Of a stretch of DNA of 19,637 nucleotides, positions 1 through 7,834 are shown piece by piece. Within the stretch, counting starts at the first letter, position 1, and each line of letters starts with the position of its first letter. Below the pieces are notes generated by a model. The model worked only from the letters and a program-made list of their open reading frames with translations, made no database searches and was not told where the DNA came from. Position numbers and translations under genes: made by a program. Origin of the DNA: Pseudomonadota bacterium. Lineage in GTDB: Bacteria > Pseudomonadota > Alphaproteobacteria > Rhizobiales > Devosiaceae. The DNA lies in assembly GCA_023428425.1 (NCBI GenBank), contig JAEYYP010000133.1, positions 1 through 19,637 on the forward strand, given 5' to 3'.

Positions 1-12
1 GATCACCCAACT

Positions 13-34
13 CTGTCGGTAACCCTGTCGGTAA
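13..34. repeat. Two direct copies of a 10-bp word
   Basis: The word CTGTCGGTAA occurs at 13-22 and again at 25-34, giving a period of 12 bp just beyond the tRNA-Pro terminator. Its function is unknown. It lies at the window edge, so any further copies are out of view. Confidence 0.6.
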
Positions 35-35
35 G

Positions 36-67
36 AAAAAACCGGGGACCCCAGAGGTCCCCGGTTT
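36..67 (-). terminator. Rho-independent terminator of tRNA-Pro
   Basis: Positions 40-50 and 56-66 form a perfect 11-bp G/C-rich stem with a 5-nt loop (51-55). Read on the minus strand, the stem is followed by a run of six T (36-41) and further T residues. It begins about 4 nt after the CCA end of the tRNA-Pro gene, so it should terminate that transcript almost immediately. Confidence 0.85.
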
Positions 68-70
68 GAT

Positions 71-147
71 TGGTCGGAGTAGAGTGATTCGAACACTCGA
101 CCCCCTGCTCCCGAAGCAGGTGCGCTACCAGGCTGCGCTATACTCCG
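71..147 (-). tRNA. tRNA-Pro (anticodon CGG)
   Basis: On the minus strand this 77-nt stretch folds as a full cloverleaf. The 7-bp acceptor stem CGGAGTA/TACTCCG pairs 141-147 with 75-81. The anticodon stem is CCTGC/GCAGG with loop TTCGGGA, which gives anticodon CGG, reading codon CCG. The T-arm contains GTTCGAATC, and a CCA end is encoded (71-73). CCG is a common proline codon in a genome this G/C-rich. A candidate promoter and a terminator flank it. Confidence 0.96.
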
Positions 148-221
148 TCAGGTGCCGGGATGCCCGCCTCAACGCCGGATTGTCGGGAGCTTTTCCGGCA
201 GCGGTTCATCGGTTGGCCGGC

Positions 222-250
222 GTTATAGCGGGGAGCCCCCGGCAGTTCAA
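222..250 (-). promoter_or_regulatory. Promoter candidate for tRNA-Pro
   Basis: On the minus strand, TTGAAC (245-250) and TATAAC (222-227) are separated by exactly 17 bp, a good match to a sigma70-type promoter. Transcription would start near position 215 and give a leader of about 68 nt before the tRNA. Confidence 0.6.
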
Positions 251-279
251 GCGCCGATATTGCGCGTCTTCGGGGTCAG

Positions 280-308
280 TTGCCTCGCGTGGTGAACCGT
301 TGTAACAA
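280..308 (+). promoter_or_regulatory. Weak promoter candidate for tRNA-Gln
   Basis: TTGCCT (280-285) and TAACAA (303-308) have a 17-bp spacing on the plus strand. The predicted start would lie only a few bases before the mature tRNA-Gln at 318, so the 5' leader would be very short. The -10 match is poor. Confidence 0.3.
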
Positions 309-317
309 CCGCGCCGT

Positions 318-392
<75 letters not shown>

Positions 393-450
393 GTTTCCCA
401 GCGTGCGCAAGACCGCCAGCGTCCCTGGCGTCAGCAGGTCTCCCGAAGCC

Positions 451-3400
451 TCAGCCGAACACCAGCTCGGGCACGACCACCTCCCACTCGTCGCGGCGCA
501 GCGTATCCCGGTACTCTTCGCCGCAATCGATCTTGCGCCAGCGTATGATGGCGCCAACTTCGCCGCGCATGAAGGTCAGGCCGGGAGGCGGCGACCAACT
601 CCTTGCCATGCGCCCCAGCGGTTGGCCTTCCGGCGTCTCCAGCATCCAGGTGTCGTCACGCCGCGTCAGCCTGGCCGGGTCGCCGGCCTTGGCTGCGGCA
701 ATTGCAGCCAGGGCCGGGTTGCCGCCACCCAGCCGCCCGGCCCAGGACAGATCGACGGTCTTGAGATCGGGCACCTGGTAAATGGAGACAACGCTGCCGT
801 CCGCTGCAATCGGCGGGGCGGCGCGGCGCAGCACATGTTCGTTGTCACCTGGCACGAACGGATGTCCTGCGTCGGCCATGATGGCGAGGCTGCGGCGGGC
901 GCGGGTCATGGCGACGTAGAACAGGCGGCGCGGCGCGTCGGCGTCCTCGCCCTTGCCTGGCCGGTCCCAGCCACCGTTGAGGATGACGACATCATCGAAC
1001 TCGAGGCCCTTAGCGCGATGCGCCGTCAGCAACAGCAGGGAGCGCTGCTCGCTGCGTGCATCACGGGCCCATTCGGCGAACCACTCGATCAGGTCGGGCA
1101 CCGGCATCGACTTGGTGTTGAGCTCGTGGGCCAGCGTGGCGATGCCTTCGGCGATCAGGTCGGTCCAGCGATTGGCCGGAATGGCATTCTTCATCTGCAC
1201 CAGGTCGTTGATGTCCAGCAGGTGCGTCGGCTCGCGGCGCATTGCCTTCACGAAAAGCTGCATCTCCCGCAACCGCCAGATGCTGGGCAGCGTCTCGTTG
1301 GCCATCTCGACCGGAATACCGAGGGACTCGGCGTAGGCGCGTACCGGCGCGAGCCGTCGCCACTCGCGGGCGATGATCGCGGTCTTGGCCCAGCTCCAGT
1401 CGGGATCGAGCCGCGACAGGCGCAGCAACTCGTCGAGCGCCGCCCTGGCCTGTACCAGGTCATCGGACGGGCAATCGAGCACCTGCACCCGCCCCTGGGC
1501 GACGGGATCGAGCGCCGCCAGTTCCCCGCCGGGATGGTCCTTGGCCCGCTTGCGATTGATGGCAATGTCGTGGCCGGTCTTCATGCGGGCCGCGGCCGGT
1601 GCGATCACAGCGTTCGCGGCAGCAATGATATTGCCGGTCGAGCGATAGTTTTCGATGAGGTACTCCGGCTTGGCGCGGTAGTCGGCCTCGAAGCGGCGGA
1701 TGAAATCGATCGAAGCGCCGGCGAAGGCATAGATGTTCTGGTCGTCGTCGCCGACGGCGAACAGGCTGAGTCGCAGTTCCGGATCGTCGAGCGAGCGTCC
1801 GGCGACGGCCGAGATCAGCGCATACTCTTCGGGTCCGATGTCCTGATACTCGTCGACCAGGATCCAGCGATAGCCCTGGATCAGCGTGTCGCGCTGCGCC
1901 TCGGCCTCGGCTTTGGTCAGTCCTTCGCCGTTGAGCTGGCGAACGGCCTCCATGACGACACCGTCGAAATCGTGCTTGTCGCCGTCCACGCCGGAAAAGC
2001 TCGCCCCGACCAGCCGCATCGCCAGCGCGTGACAGGTCGAGACGGCAACCGCGGCCGCTTCGTCCCCGATGAGATGCCGCAGCCGCGCCCGGATTTCCGC
2101 CGCCGCGTGCCGATTGTAGGTGAGCACGAGAATATCGCGCGGGTCCTCGCGCTTGACACGGACCAGGTAGGCGATGCGATGCACCAGCACCCGCGTCTTG
2201 CCCGAGCCGGGACCGGCCAGCACCAGTACGTTGGTCTTTTCGCGGTCATCGGCGACGATCTTCTGCTGAACCGGGTTGTCCAGGGCATCGACGATCGTCT
2301 TGAAGGACGCACCGGTGGTCTGGCGCCGCATCTCCATGGCTCGACCCGGCATCCAGCGGCGCAGGAAGGCATCGCGGTCGAGGACGAAATAGTCTTCGGA
2401 CAGGCGCAGCGCCTCATCGATGCGGTCCAGGCCGCGCTGGGCATAGGCCGCCATCACGTGCGTCTGGGCGGTCTGTTCGGCATAGTGCTCTTCCAGCGGC
2501 GTGAAGTGAGCCTGGGTGAACTGACCACCGGCCGGATTGAGGTGCACGGTCATCGCCTGACGGAAGATTGTCAGGCCCTTGCCGAGGCTTCCCACCTGCT
2601 GTTCGTGCAGCCACAAGAGCGCACGTTCCATCAGCTTGGTCATGTCGCGCACGCCGCTCGAGCGCAGCTCCATGTCGCCGGTCAGCACCGCGAGCAGGTC
2701 GCCCAGCGTCGTTTCGACCTGGATGTCCTTGCCCTGGATTCCCTTCGTCACCTTGCCGATCAGGTAGGAGAGCAGCAGCTCGGCGGCCTGGTGACGGATC
2801 CTGGCCGTCTGTTCGATCACCTGCCACGAGCGCTGCAGGATCACCGCCAGCGTGTTGCTCGACACCTTCCTCAAGCGCAAGTTGCCGCGGCCGCCGTCCT
2901 GGTCGCGCCCGTCGCGCGCCATGCCGCGCACCAGCCGCTCCACGATGTCCGGCCGCACGGCAGCGTGGCCACGATCCCGCAGCGTCTGGCAGGCAACCTG
3001 GAGGTTCAGTGGCAGGCCCGTCTCGACCTCGGCGTCGGGGGCGCCTTCCCGCATCAGGGCTATGAGGTCGGCCTCCAGCCGTGAGGCTTGCTCGAGGCGG
3101 TGCCGGGAACTGTCCGCCACGCCGACATGCACGAACATAGTCGCTGCGACATCGTTGCGGGCAATACGGAGAGCCTCGAGATCGGCCAGCGCCTTGTTGA
3201 GCGCCCCGGCGCTGAGACGGCAGGCGCCGGTCAGCTCGTCGGTGCTGATGCCCTGGTCCGGCGGCGCGTTCATCAGGTGCCGCACGATGTCGCGGAGCTG
3301 CCGACGACGTTCCTCGGTGATGCCCCGTGCGCCAACGATGAGCGCTTCGGCTTCCTCCATCGTCCGCACAAGCAGCGACGACGGAAAGACCTGCACGCGG

Positions 3401-5547
3401 TTCTCCTCGCGCGACAGCAGCACGGACTCTTCGAGCCAGGAGACGGCCGTCTTCACCCGCGTGTCGTCCGTCGCATCTTCGCGGACGAACTCCCGGTCCA
3501 GTTCGGCCCGGACGATCTCGCCGGATGTCGCCACCACCTTGCCGGTCTTCTTGGTGCGGTCATCGACGCGACGCAGCGCCTTGAGGATGGCGCCGATTTC
3601 ATGCCGGGCGAGGCGGGAGCGGGCGGAGAGCGAGAATTGCCGTTCCACGTCCTCGGGCGCGAACAGCAGCACGCAATTGGCGTGTTCGCGGTCGCGCCCG
3701 GCGCGGCCTGCCTCCTGCAGGTAATTCTCCAGCGAGCCGGGAATATCGCCGTGCACCACGAGCCGGATATCCGGCTTGTCGATGCCCATGCCGAAGGCGT
3801 TGGTGGCCGCGATGATGCGCAAGTCGCCGACGCGGAAGCGCTCCTGGATGCTGCGCTTCTCGTCGGGCGGCAGGCCGGCATGGAAATGTTCGGCCGACAG
3901 GCCCTGCTGCTTGAGGAAACTGGCGACGGTTTCGGTCGCCCGTCGCGTCGCGCAATAGACGATGGCGCCAGAAGCGCCCTCCGCCGGCAGCTGGCTTTCG
4001 ATCACGTCGAGGATGTCGCCGAGCTTGGTGCTGCGGTTGGTTTCGCGAACCGAAAAGCTGAGATTGGTGCGGACCGCGCCGCCATCGAGGAGCAGCAGGT
4101 CGACCCCGAGGCGGCTCTGGAAGTGCTCGCGAATGTCGCGCACCACCTCGGGCTTGGCGGTGGCTGTGAGGCAGAGGACCGGCGCGGGCCGCTCGTCGCC
4201 GGCGTTCTCCTTGATGAAGCGGCCGACATAGCGGTAGTCCGGGCGAAAATCGTGGCCCCACTTCGAGACGCAATGCGCCTCGTCGAGTACCCAGAGGCCT
4301 ATTTCGCGCTGCTTGAGCACGTTGCGCACCGACAGGCTCCGCAGTTGCTCCGGCGAGATCAGCAGCATGGACGCATCGCCCATCCGCACCTTGTCGAGCG
4401 CATCCTGCCGTTCCGGCATCGACAGCTGTCCATTGACGGTGACGGCCGAGGCAATGCCGGCTCGCGCCATGCCCTGCACCTGGTCGGCCATCAGCGCCAC
4501 CAGGGGCGAGATCACGACCGTCAGCGCCCCGGTCTTGTCGAATTTCGACAGCGCCGGGATCTGGTAGCAGACGGACTTTCCCGTGCCGGTAGGCAGGATG
4601 CCGAGGACGCTCGCCCCGCGCATCACCTCGTCGACGATCCGCTCCTGCAACGGGCGACCCATCTCATCGACCGGCTGGGGCCGGAAGCCGTCAAAACCGA
4701 ACCAGCGCGTCAGCGCCTTCACCGGATCGCCCTGCTCGCGGCACCAGGCACAGTCCGGCCGGTCGCAGGCCGTATCGCGCAATTGCCTGACGATCCGCGC
4801 TGCTTCGGGGAACTGCATCCGCACCCAGGGCGGCATGACGGAATCGCCGCCCGCCACGAGGATCCACGAGATGGCATAGGCGGTGGGCCAACCAGATCGC
4901 GGATTGGACAGGGTGACGAGCAACTTCGCCACCGCGTCCTGGCATGCCCGATCGGCGAGCAGTCTGGAGATTGCTCCCCGCACTTCCGGATATCCAGGCG
5001 CTTCTGCATGCCTCACCGCGCGGAACACCGCGTCGAAGCCACCGGCATGCTCCATTCGCGTCGTCAGATAGTGGTAGGCGGCGATGGCGCCGGGCGCCGT
5101 CTTGTCGAGGTCGGTCAGCGCCGCCAGCTGATTGCCCAGCACGTCCAGAACCAGGCGGGCGTCCCGCTCCGGATCGTTGATGTGCCCGGCCTGCAGCCGG
5201 CCGTCATGGTAGTGCTTGACCAGGTGGTGATAGGGGTTGCGCGGAAACGCCAGCGGATTGAGCCAGAGCGTATCGATCGGCGCGGTCAACACGCCCGCCA
5301 GCCCCGGCCGTAGCGCAGCCAGATGCGGCAGGTCGTGCCGGATGATGTTGTGGCCGAGAATGTGCGTGACATCGCCAAGCTCGCGTTCGAACCGATCGAG
5401 ACCGCTTTCAATGCTCGACTTGCTGGCCACGATGGCGGGTCGTCCGTCGCGCACTGCGGCAAGGGCAAAGACAGTTGCCGTGCTCGGATCGACTTCGAGG
5501 TCGACCGACACGCATCGCCGGAGCAGGTCGGAGGTCGCCATGCTCAT
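451..5547 (-). CDS. Exonuclease-RecQ-UvrD fusion helicase
   Basis: A very large protein (about 1,698 aa from the ATG at 5547; an upstream ATG at 5616 would give 1,721 aa, an internal one at 5541 would give 1,696). Residue numbers count from the 5616 start. A DnaQ-like DEDD 3'-5' exonuclease domain spans roughly 34-170: VSVDLEVD is Exo I, ILGHNIIRHDLPHL is Exo II, and DPERDARLVLD is probably Exo III. A Cys cluster CDRPDCAWC follows at 284-292. A RecQ-type SF2 core spans about 320-660: Walker A PTGTGKS (342), DEAH (445), TAT (484) and motif VI QEAGRAGRDR. A winged-helix/helical linker of uncertain fold spans 660-1110. A full UvrD/Rep SF1 helicase spans about 1115-1580: Walker A GPGSGKT (1135), DEYQD (1255), GDDDQNIYAF, ENYRST, TAHRAKGLEF and VAMTRAR. 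All ATPase motifs look intact, so both motors should be active. Predicted role is DNA unwinding coupled to end-processing in repair, recombination or defence. None of the three candidate starts has a well-spaced Shine-Dalgarno. It stands alone, not in an operon. Confidence 0.9.
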   Translation of the reverse strand: MSMATSDLLRRCVSVDLEVDPSTATVFALAAVRDGRPAIVASKSSIESGLDRFERELGDVTHILGHNIIRHDLPHLAALRPGLAGVLTAPIDTLWLNPLAFPRNPYHHLVKHYHDGRLQAGHINDPERDARLVLDVLGNQLAALTDLDKTAPGAIAAYHYLTTRMEHAGGFDAVFRAVRHAEAPGYPEVRGAISRLLADRACQDAVAKLLVTLSNPRSGWPTAYAISWILVAGGDSVMPPWVRMQFPEAARIVRQLRDTACDRPDCAWCREQGDPVKALTRWFGFDGFRPQPVDEMGRPLQERIVDEVMRGASVLGILPTGTGKSVCYQIPALSKFDKTGALTVVISPLVALMADQVQGMARAGIASAVTVNGQLSMPERQDALDKVRMGDASMLLISPEQLRSLSVRNVLKQREIGLWVLDEAHCVSKWGHDFRPDYRYVGRFIKENAGDERPAPVLCLTATAKPEVVRDIREHFQSRLGVDLLLLDGGAVRTNLSFSVRETNRSTKLGDILDVIESQLPAEGASGAIVYCATRRATETVASFLKQQGLSAEHFHAGLPPDEKRSIQERFRVGDLRIIAATNAFGMGIDKPDIRLVVHGDIPGSLENYLQEAGRAGRDREHANCVLLFAPEDVERQFSLSARSRLARHEIGAILKALRRVDDRTKKTGKVVATSGEIVRAELDREFVREDATDDTRVKTAVSWLEESVLLSREENRVQVFPSSLLVRTMEEAEALIVGARGITEERRRQLRDIVRHLMNAPPDQGISTDELTGACRLSAGALNKALADLEALRIARNDVAATMFVHVGVADSSRHRLEQASRLEADLIALMREGAPDAEVETGLPLNLQVACQTLRDRGHAAVRPDIVERLVRGMARDGRDQDGGRGNLRLRKVSSNTLAVILQRSWQVIEQTARIRHQAAELLLSYLIGKVTKGIQGKDIQVETTLGDLLAVLTGDMELRSSGVRDMTKLMERALLWLHEQQVGSLGKGLTIFRQAMTVHLNPAGGQFTQAHFTPLEEHYAEQTAQTHVMAAYAQRGLDRIDEALRLSEDYFVLDRDAFLRRWMPGRAMEMRRQTTGASFKTIVDALDNPVQQKIVADDREKTNVLVLAGPGSGKTRVLVHRIAYLVRVKREDPRDILVLTYNRHAAAEIRARLRHLIGDEAAAVAVSTCHALAMRLVGASFSGVDGDKHDFDGVVMEAVRQLNGEGLTKAEAEAQRDTLIQGYRWILVDEYQDIGPEEYALISAVAGRSLDDPELRLSLFAVGDDDQNIYAFAGASIDFIRRFEADYRAKPEYLIENYRSTGNIIAAANAVIAPAAARMKTGHDIAINRKRAKDHPGGELAALDPVAQGRVQVLDCPSDDLVQARAALDELLRLSRLDPDWSWAKTAIIAREWRRLAPVRAYAESLGIPVEMANETLPSIWRLREMQLFVKAMRREPTHLLDINDLVQMKNAIPANRWTDLIAEGIATLAHELNTKSMPVPDLIEWFAEWARDARSEQRSLLLLTAHRAKGLEFDDVVILNGGWDRPGKGEDADAPRRLFYVAMTRARRSLAIMADAGHPFVPGDNEHVLRRAAPPIAADGSVVSIYQVPDLKTVDLSWAGRLGGGNPALAAIAAAKAGDPARLTRRDDTWMLETPEGQPLGRMARSWSPPPGLTFMRGEVGAIIRWRKIDCGEEYRDTLRRDEWEVVVPELVFG

Positions 5548-6100
5548 GCGATGCAGTTCGAGAGAACGGACATCGCCACGCTGATCGTTGCGACTGAGGA
5601 TGCCGGAACCAGGCATCTCCCCGCCGCTGTTTCAGGCCGAGACGGAGTGTTGCCAGTCCGGGCTAACAGCCTGGGCAACCCGTCGAAAGGCCACCCCAGA
5701 ATGGCCTCGGCAGCAGGATCGCGACCCTGTTCACAAGATACCCCCTCAGGCACGTCCAATATATCTCCCGACTACTCGACGCGGGATGGTGGCGATCGCC
5801 GTCACCAAGAGCTCACGCACGTCTACCGTTGATGTAATGACGGGTGGCAGTAGTGCTGACAAGCAGGTCAGCCATGTCGGCTCGCATCAGCCTGATCTTG
5901 TCGACGGGCAACGTGTGAGTAAAGACGCAATGCATGGTACGCACAACCACGCCGAAGGACACGTGCCCCATGCGTCGAAGCAGGTCCTCGATGCCGTGCC
6001 GACGAGTTTTTGGCCGAATCGGCGACGACCTGGCCTGATGATCGTCGACGACCGCGGCAGGTCGGCGTGGTCCACCCGTTGTCGTTATCAGCGGGCATCG
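5548..6100. other. About 550 bp without a confident gene
   Basis: This gap separates the helicase start from the stop of the siderophore-interacting gene. Several short overlapping frames exist but none gives a recognisable protein, and base composition is slightly less G/C-rich at codon third positions than in neighbouring genes. The helicase promoter must lie here, but I see no convincing -35/-10 pair. The minus-strand stretch 5813-6007 is described separately as a possible gene relic. Confidence 0.5.
5813..6007 (-). pseudogene. Possible relic of a tyrosine-recombinase C-terminus
   Basis: The minus frame in phase with the upstream gene stays open from its stop (6101) to a TGA at 5813. The stretch around RRHGIEDLLRRMGHVSFGV, then VVRTMHCVFTH and an acidic/hydrophobic tail, vaguely resembles the C-terminus of phage-type integrases (LL.RLGH.S...T..TY.H.F). 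The catalytic Tyr would be replaced by Met in RTMHCVF. No Arg/His box or N-terminal part is visible. It could equally be a chance open frame or an unrelated small protein of 40-53 aa starting at the ATG at 5935 or 5971. The resemblance was judged by eye only. Confidence 0.22.
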
Positions 6101-7000
6101 TCAGAGGCCGAACCGCTCCATGGTGGCCTCGACTTCGTCGGCGACCTCCTGACCGTCCCGGCCTGAACGCCAGAGGTCGTCGATCTGCTTTTTGACCTCG
6201 GGGTCGAGCGCAGCCCAGCGCTGCTCCCACTCGGACAGCTTGTCTGTCCAGTAGCCGGTGACCGAGTAGCGCGTGGCCGGCCAGCCGAGCTCATGGCGCA
6301 GGTATTTGCGGATCGGTCGCACCGTCTTGCTCTCGGCGGCCACCCACACATAGGGCACGCGCCCATCCGGCACGGCGACGCCGCGTACCGCCGCCTCGAG
6401 CCGGCTCGGGGCGAGGCCGTTGCCGCTGCCGTGCAGGTAGACGAGCTTCAGGTCGGCCTGCGTCGCGAAATGCTGCTCGTGCCCGGCGTCCGGGATCTCG
6501 ACGATGGCCCGGGCTTCGGTTCCCGCAGGGAGGTTTTCGAGCAGTCGGCCGAGGGCCGGCAGGCCGGTGGCGTCGGCGACGAAGAGCTGCCAGTCGGCGT
6601 CTGCCGGCGCCTCGTAGAGGCCCGTGGGACCGCGCAAGGCGATCGTCTCGCCGGGCTCGGCCTGCTGCGCCCACTCGCTGGCCCGGCCATGCTCATGAAC
6701 GACGAAATCGACATCGATCTCCACAGCCTCTGCCGTCGAGCGGGCATAGCGGATGGTATAGCACTCGCAATGTGCCGGTTTCCGGCCCTCCGGCCACTTC
6801 CAGAAGCCTTGCGCGTCGACGTCGGGCAGCACCAGTTCGCCGGTGTCGGGATCGGGGAAGAAGAACCGGACATACTCGTCGCCAACCCCGGTGGAGCGGA
6901 AATCGCTGAGGCCGGCACCGCCCAGGGTCACGCGCACCATGCCCGGCGTCACCGCGCGGCGAGCCAGCACCGTCCCGGTCATCAGCTTGATCTGCGCCAT
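6101..7000 (-). CDS. Siderophore-interacting protein (SIP/ViuB-like flavoprotein)
   Basis: A 299-aa cytoplasmic protein of the FAD-binding ViuB/SIP family, which uses NAD(P)H to reduce ferric siderophores and release iron. The N-terminal FAD-binding barrel spans about 5-128, with the flavin motif CYTIRY at 80-85 and GETIALRGPTG near 117-127. An NAD(P)-binding half starts at LFVADATGLPALGRLL (139-154), and the family's C-terminal GYW appears at 249-251 (VTGYW). Length is normal for the subgroup with an extended C-terminus. The residue two before the flavin-motif Tyr is Glu79, where the family normally has Arg. The start at 7000 is supported by GGAGAG 5 nt upstream. A palindrome at 7031-7052 suggests regulation. 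There is no siderophore receptor or transporter gene nearby. Confident of the family; the cognate siderophore is unknown. Confidence 0.9.
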   Translation of the reverse strand: MAQIKLMTGTVLARRAVTPGMVRVTLGGAGLSDFRSTGVGDEYVRFFFPDPDTGELVLPDVDAQGFWKWPEGRKPAHCECYTIRYARSTAEAVEIDVDFVVHEHGRASEWAQQAEPGETIALRGPTGLYEAPADADWQLFVADATGLPALGRLLENLPAGTEARAIVEIPDAGHEQHFATQADLKLVYLHGSGNGLAPSRLEAAVRGVAVPDGRVPYVWVAAESKTVRPIRKYLRHELGWPATRYSVTGYWTDKLSEWEQRWAALDPEVKKQIDDLWRSGRDGQEVADEVEATMERFGL

Positions 7001-7030
7001 GCCAGCTCTCCAAGTCGTCCGGACGGAGAG

Positions 7031-7052
7031 CTACATATGTGGAGAGATGTAG
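7031..7052 (-). promoter_or_regulatory. Palindromic operator candidate upstream of the SIP gene
   Basis: CTACAT (7031-7036) and ATGTAG (7047-7052) form a perfect 6-bp inverted repeat around a 10-bp centre that itself begins inside an ACATATGT palindrome. On the minus strand it overlaps a good -35 hexamer TTGACT (7051-7056) and fills the 17-bp space to a weak -10 TAGCTC (7028-7033). A repressor bound here would block the SIP promoter. The regulator is unknown; it does not look like a canonical Fur box. Confidence 0.45.
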
Positions 7053-7070
7053 TCAACTTATCAGGCAGGA

Positions 7071-7104
7071 AAAAGGGCCGGTCCTGCGCTGAGGACCGGC
7101 CCTT
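7071..7104 (-). terminator. Rho-independent terminator of bioY
   Basis: Positions 7073-7085 and 7092-7104 form a 13-bp perfect stem with a 6-nt loop. On the minus strand the stem is followed by a T run (TTTTT from its base outward). It lies about 23 bp after the bioY stop and insulates the SIP promoter region from bioY read-through. Confidence 0.85.
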
Positions 7105-7127
7105 CGATTCACGTGAAACAGATGGTC

Positions 7128-7766
7128 TCAGGCGCGCTTGCGGGCGAACTGCCAGAGGCCGGCCACCGTCACGGCGGCAAACGCCATCTTCACGATGTCC
7201 CAGAGCACGAAGGGCTTGATGGCGCCGTCGAAAGCCGAACCGAGGAGGTTCGAGGCATCGAGCCAGCCCGGCAGCGCGGCGCCGGTCGAGACGATGATGT
7301 TGCCGGCGGCAAGCAGCCAGGAGAAGCCGAAGGCAAACGAGACGGCATCACCCAGGATCATCGCGGCGAACAGCGGCAGCACCTTGCCCGACAGGCCGCG
7401 ATCGGCGGCGAGCCCGATGATGAAGGCCATCGGCAGCCAGCCGAGGATGAAGCCGAACGACGGGCTCATCAGGTACTGGATGCCACCACCATAGGCGAAG
7501 ACCGGCAGGCCGCTGAGGCCCTGCGCGATGTAGAGCAGCATGGTGGAGAGCGCGATGCGCCAGCCGAACGACGCGGCGAGCACGGCAATGGCAAAGCTCT
7601 GCAGCGACACCGGCACTGGGGTGATCGGCACGCTGATCTTCGCCGAAGCCCACAGCAGCAGCGATCCCAGCACCACGGTTGCGAGATTGGTCGCCAGCCG
7701 CGCGGTCCCTGCCTTGGGGCTCAGCGCACCGAGCACGGTGTTGGGGGTGGTCAGTGTCAAGGCCAT
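7128..7766 (-). CDS. bioY: BioY-family biotin transporter S component
   Basis: A 212-aa inner-membrane protein with about six hydrophobic segments, matching BioY, the biotin-binding S component of energy-coupling-factor transporters. Family marks are the N-terminal VPITPVPVSLQSFAI segment (ISVPITPVPVSLQ), the YGGGIQYLMSPSFGFILGW motif and the late WDIVKM helix. The start was set at the ATG at 7766 because AAGG lies 7 nt upstream; a TTG two codons earlier is the alternative. No bioM/bioN ATPase or T component is present in the window, so it either works alone, as solitary BioY proteins can, or uses components encoded elsewhere. No obvious BioR-type site (TTATNNATAA) was seen in the leader. It is divergent from the metallo-hydrolase gene. 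Confidence 0.92.
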   Translation of the reverse strand: MALTLTTPNTVLGALSPKAGTARLATNLATVVLGSLLLWASAKISVPITPVPVSLQSFAIAVLAASFGWRIALSTMLLYIAQGLSGLPVFAYGGGIQYLMSPSFGFILGWLPMAFIIGLAADRGLSGKVLPLFAAMILGDAVSFAFGFSWLLAAGNIIVSTGAALPGWLDASNLLGSAFDGAIKPFVLWDIVKMAFAAVTVAGLWQFARKRA

Positions 7767-7805
7767 TGCCAATCCTTCTGAAACAGGGGCATTGCTGATG
7801 CCGAA

Positions 7806-7834
7806 TTACTAGTCCCTCGCCATGAGGAGCGCAA
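7806..7834 (-). promoter_or_regulatory. Promoter candidate for bioY
   Basis: On the minus strand TTGCGC (7829-7834) and TAGTAA (7806-7811) have a 17-bp spacer, predicting a start near 7799 and a leader of about 33 nt to the bioY ATG. The -35 box overlaps the start codon of the divergent hydrolase gene. Confidence 0.4.

Noticed and set aside
414..430. GCCAG/CTGGC hairpin between tRNA-Gln and the helicase stop
   Set aside because: Short stem and no T-tract on either strand, so it is not a convincing terminator.
403..5313. Two very long plus-strand open frames (893 and 741 codons) antisense to the helicase
   Set aside because: They mirror the giant helicase gene in a high-GC context, are rich in Arg, His, Gly and Gln, and show no domain. 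The minus-strand frame has all helicase motifs.
5544..5759. 71-codon minus frame starting with TTG upstream of the helicase
   Set aside because: It has no recognisable domain, overlaps the helicase start in another frame and has no ribosome-binding site.
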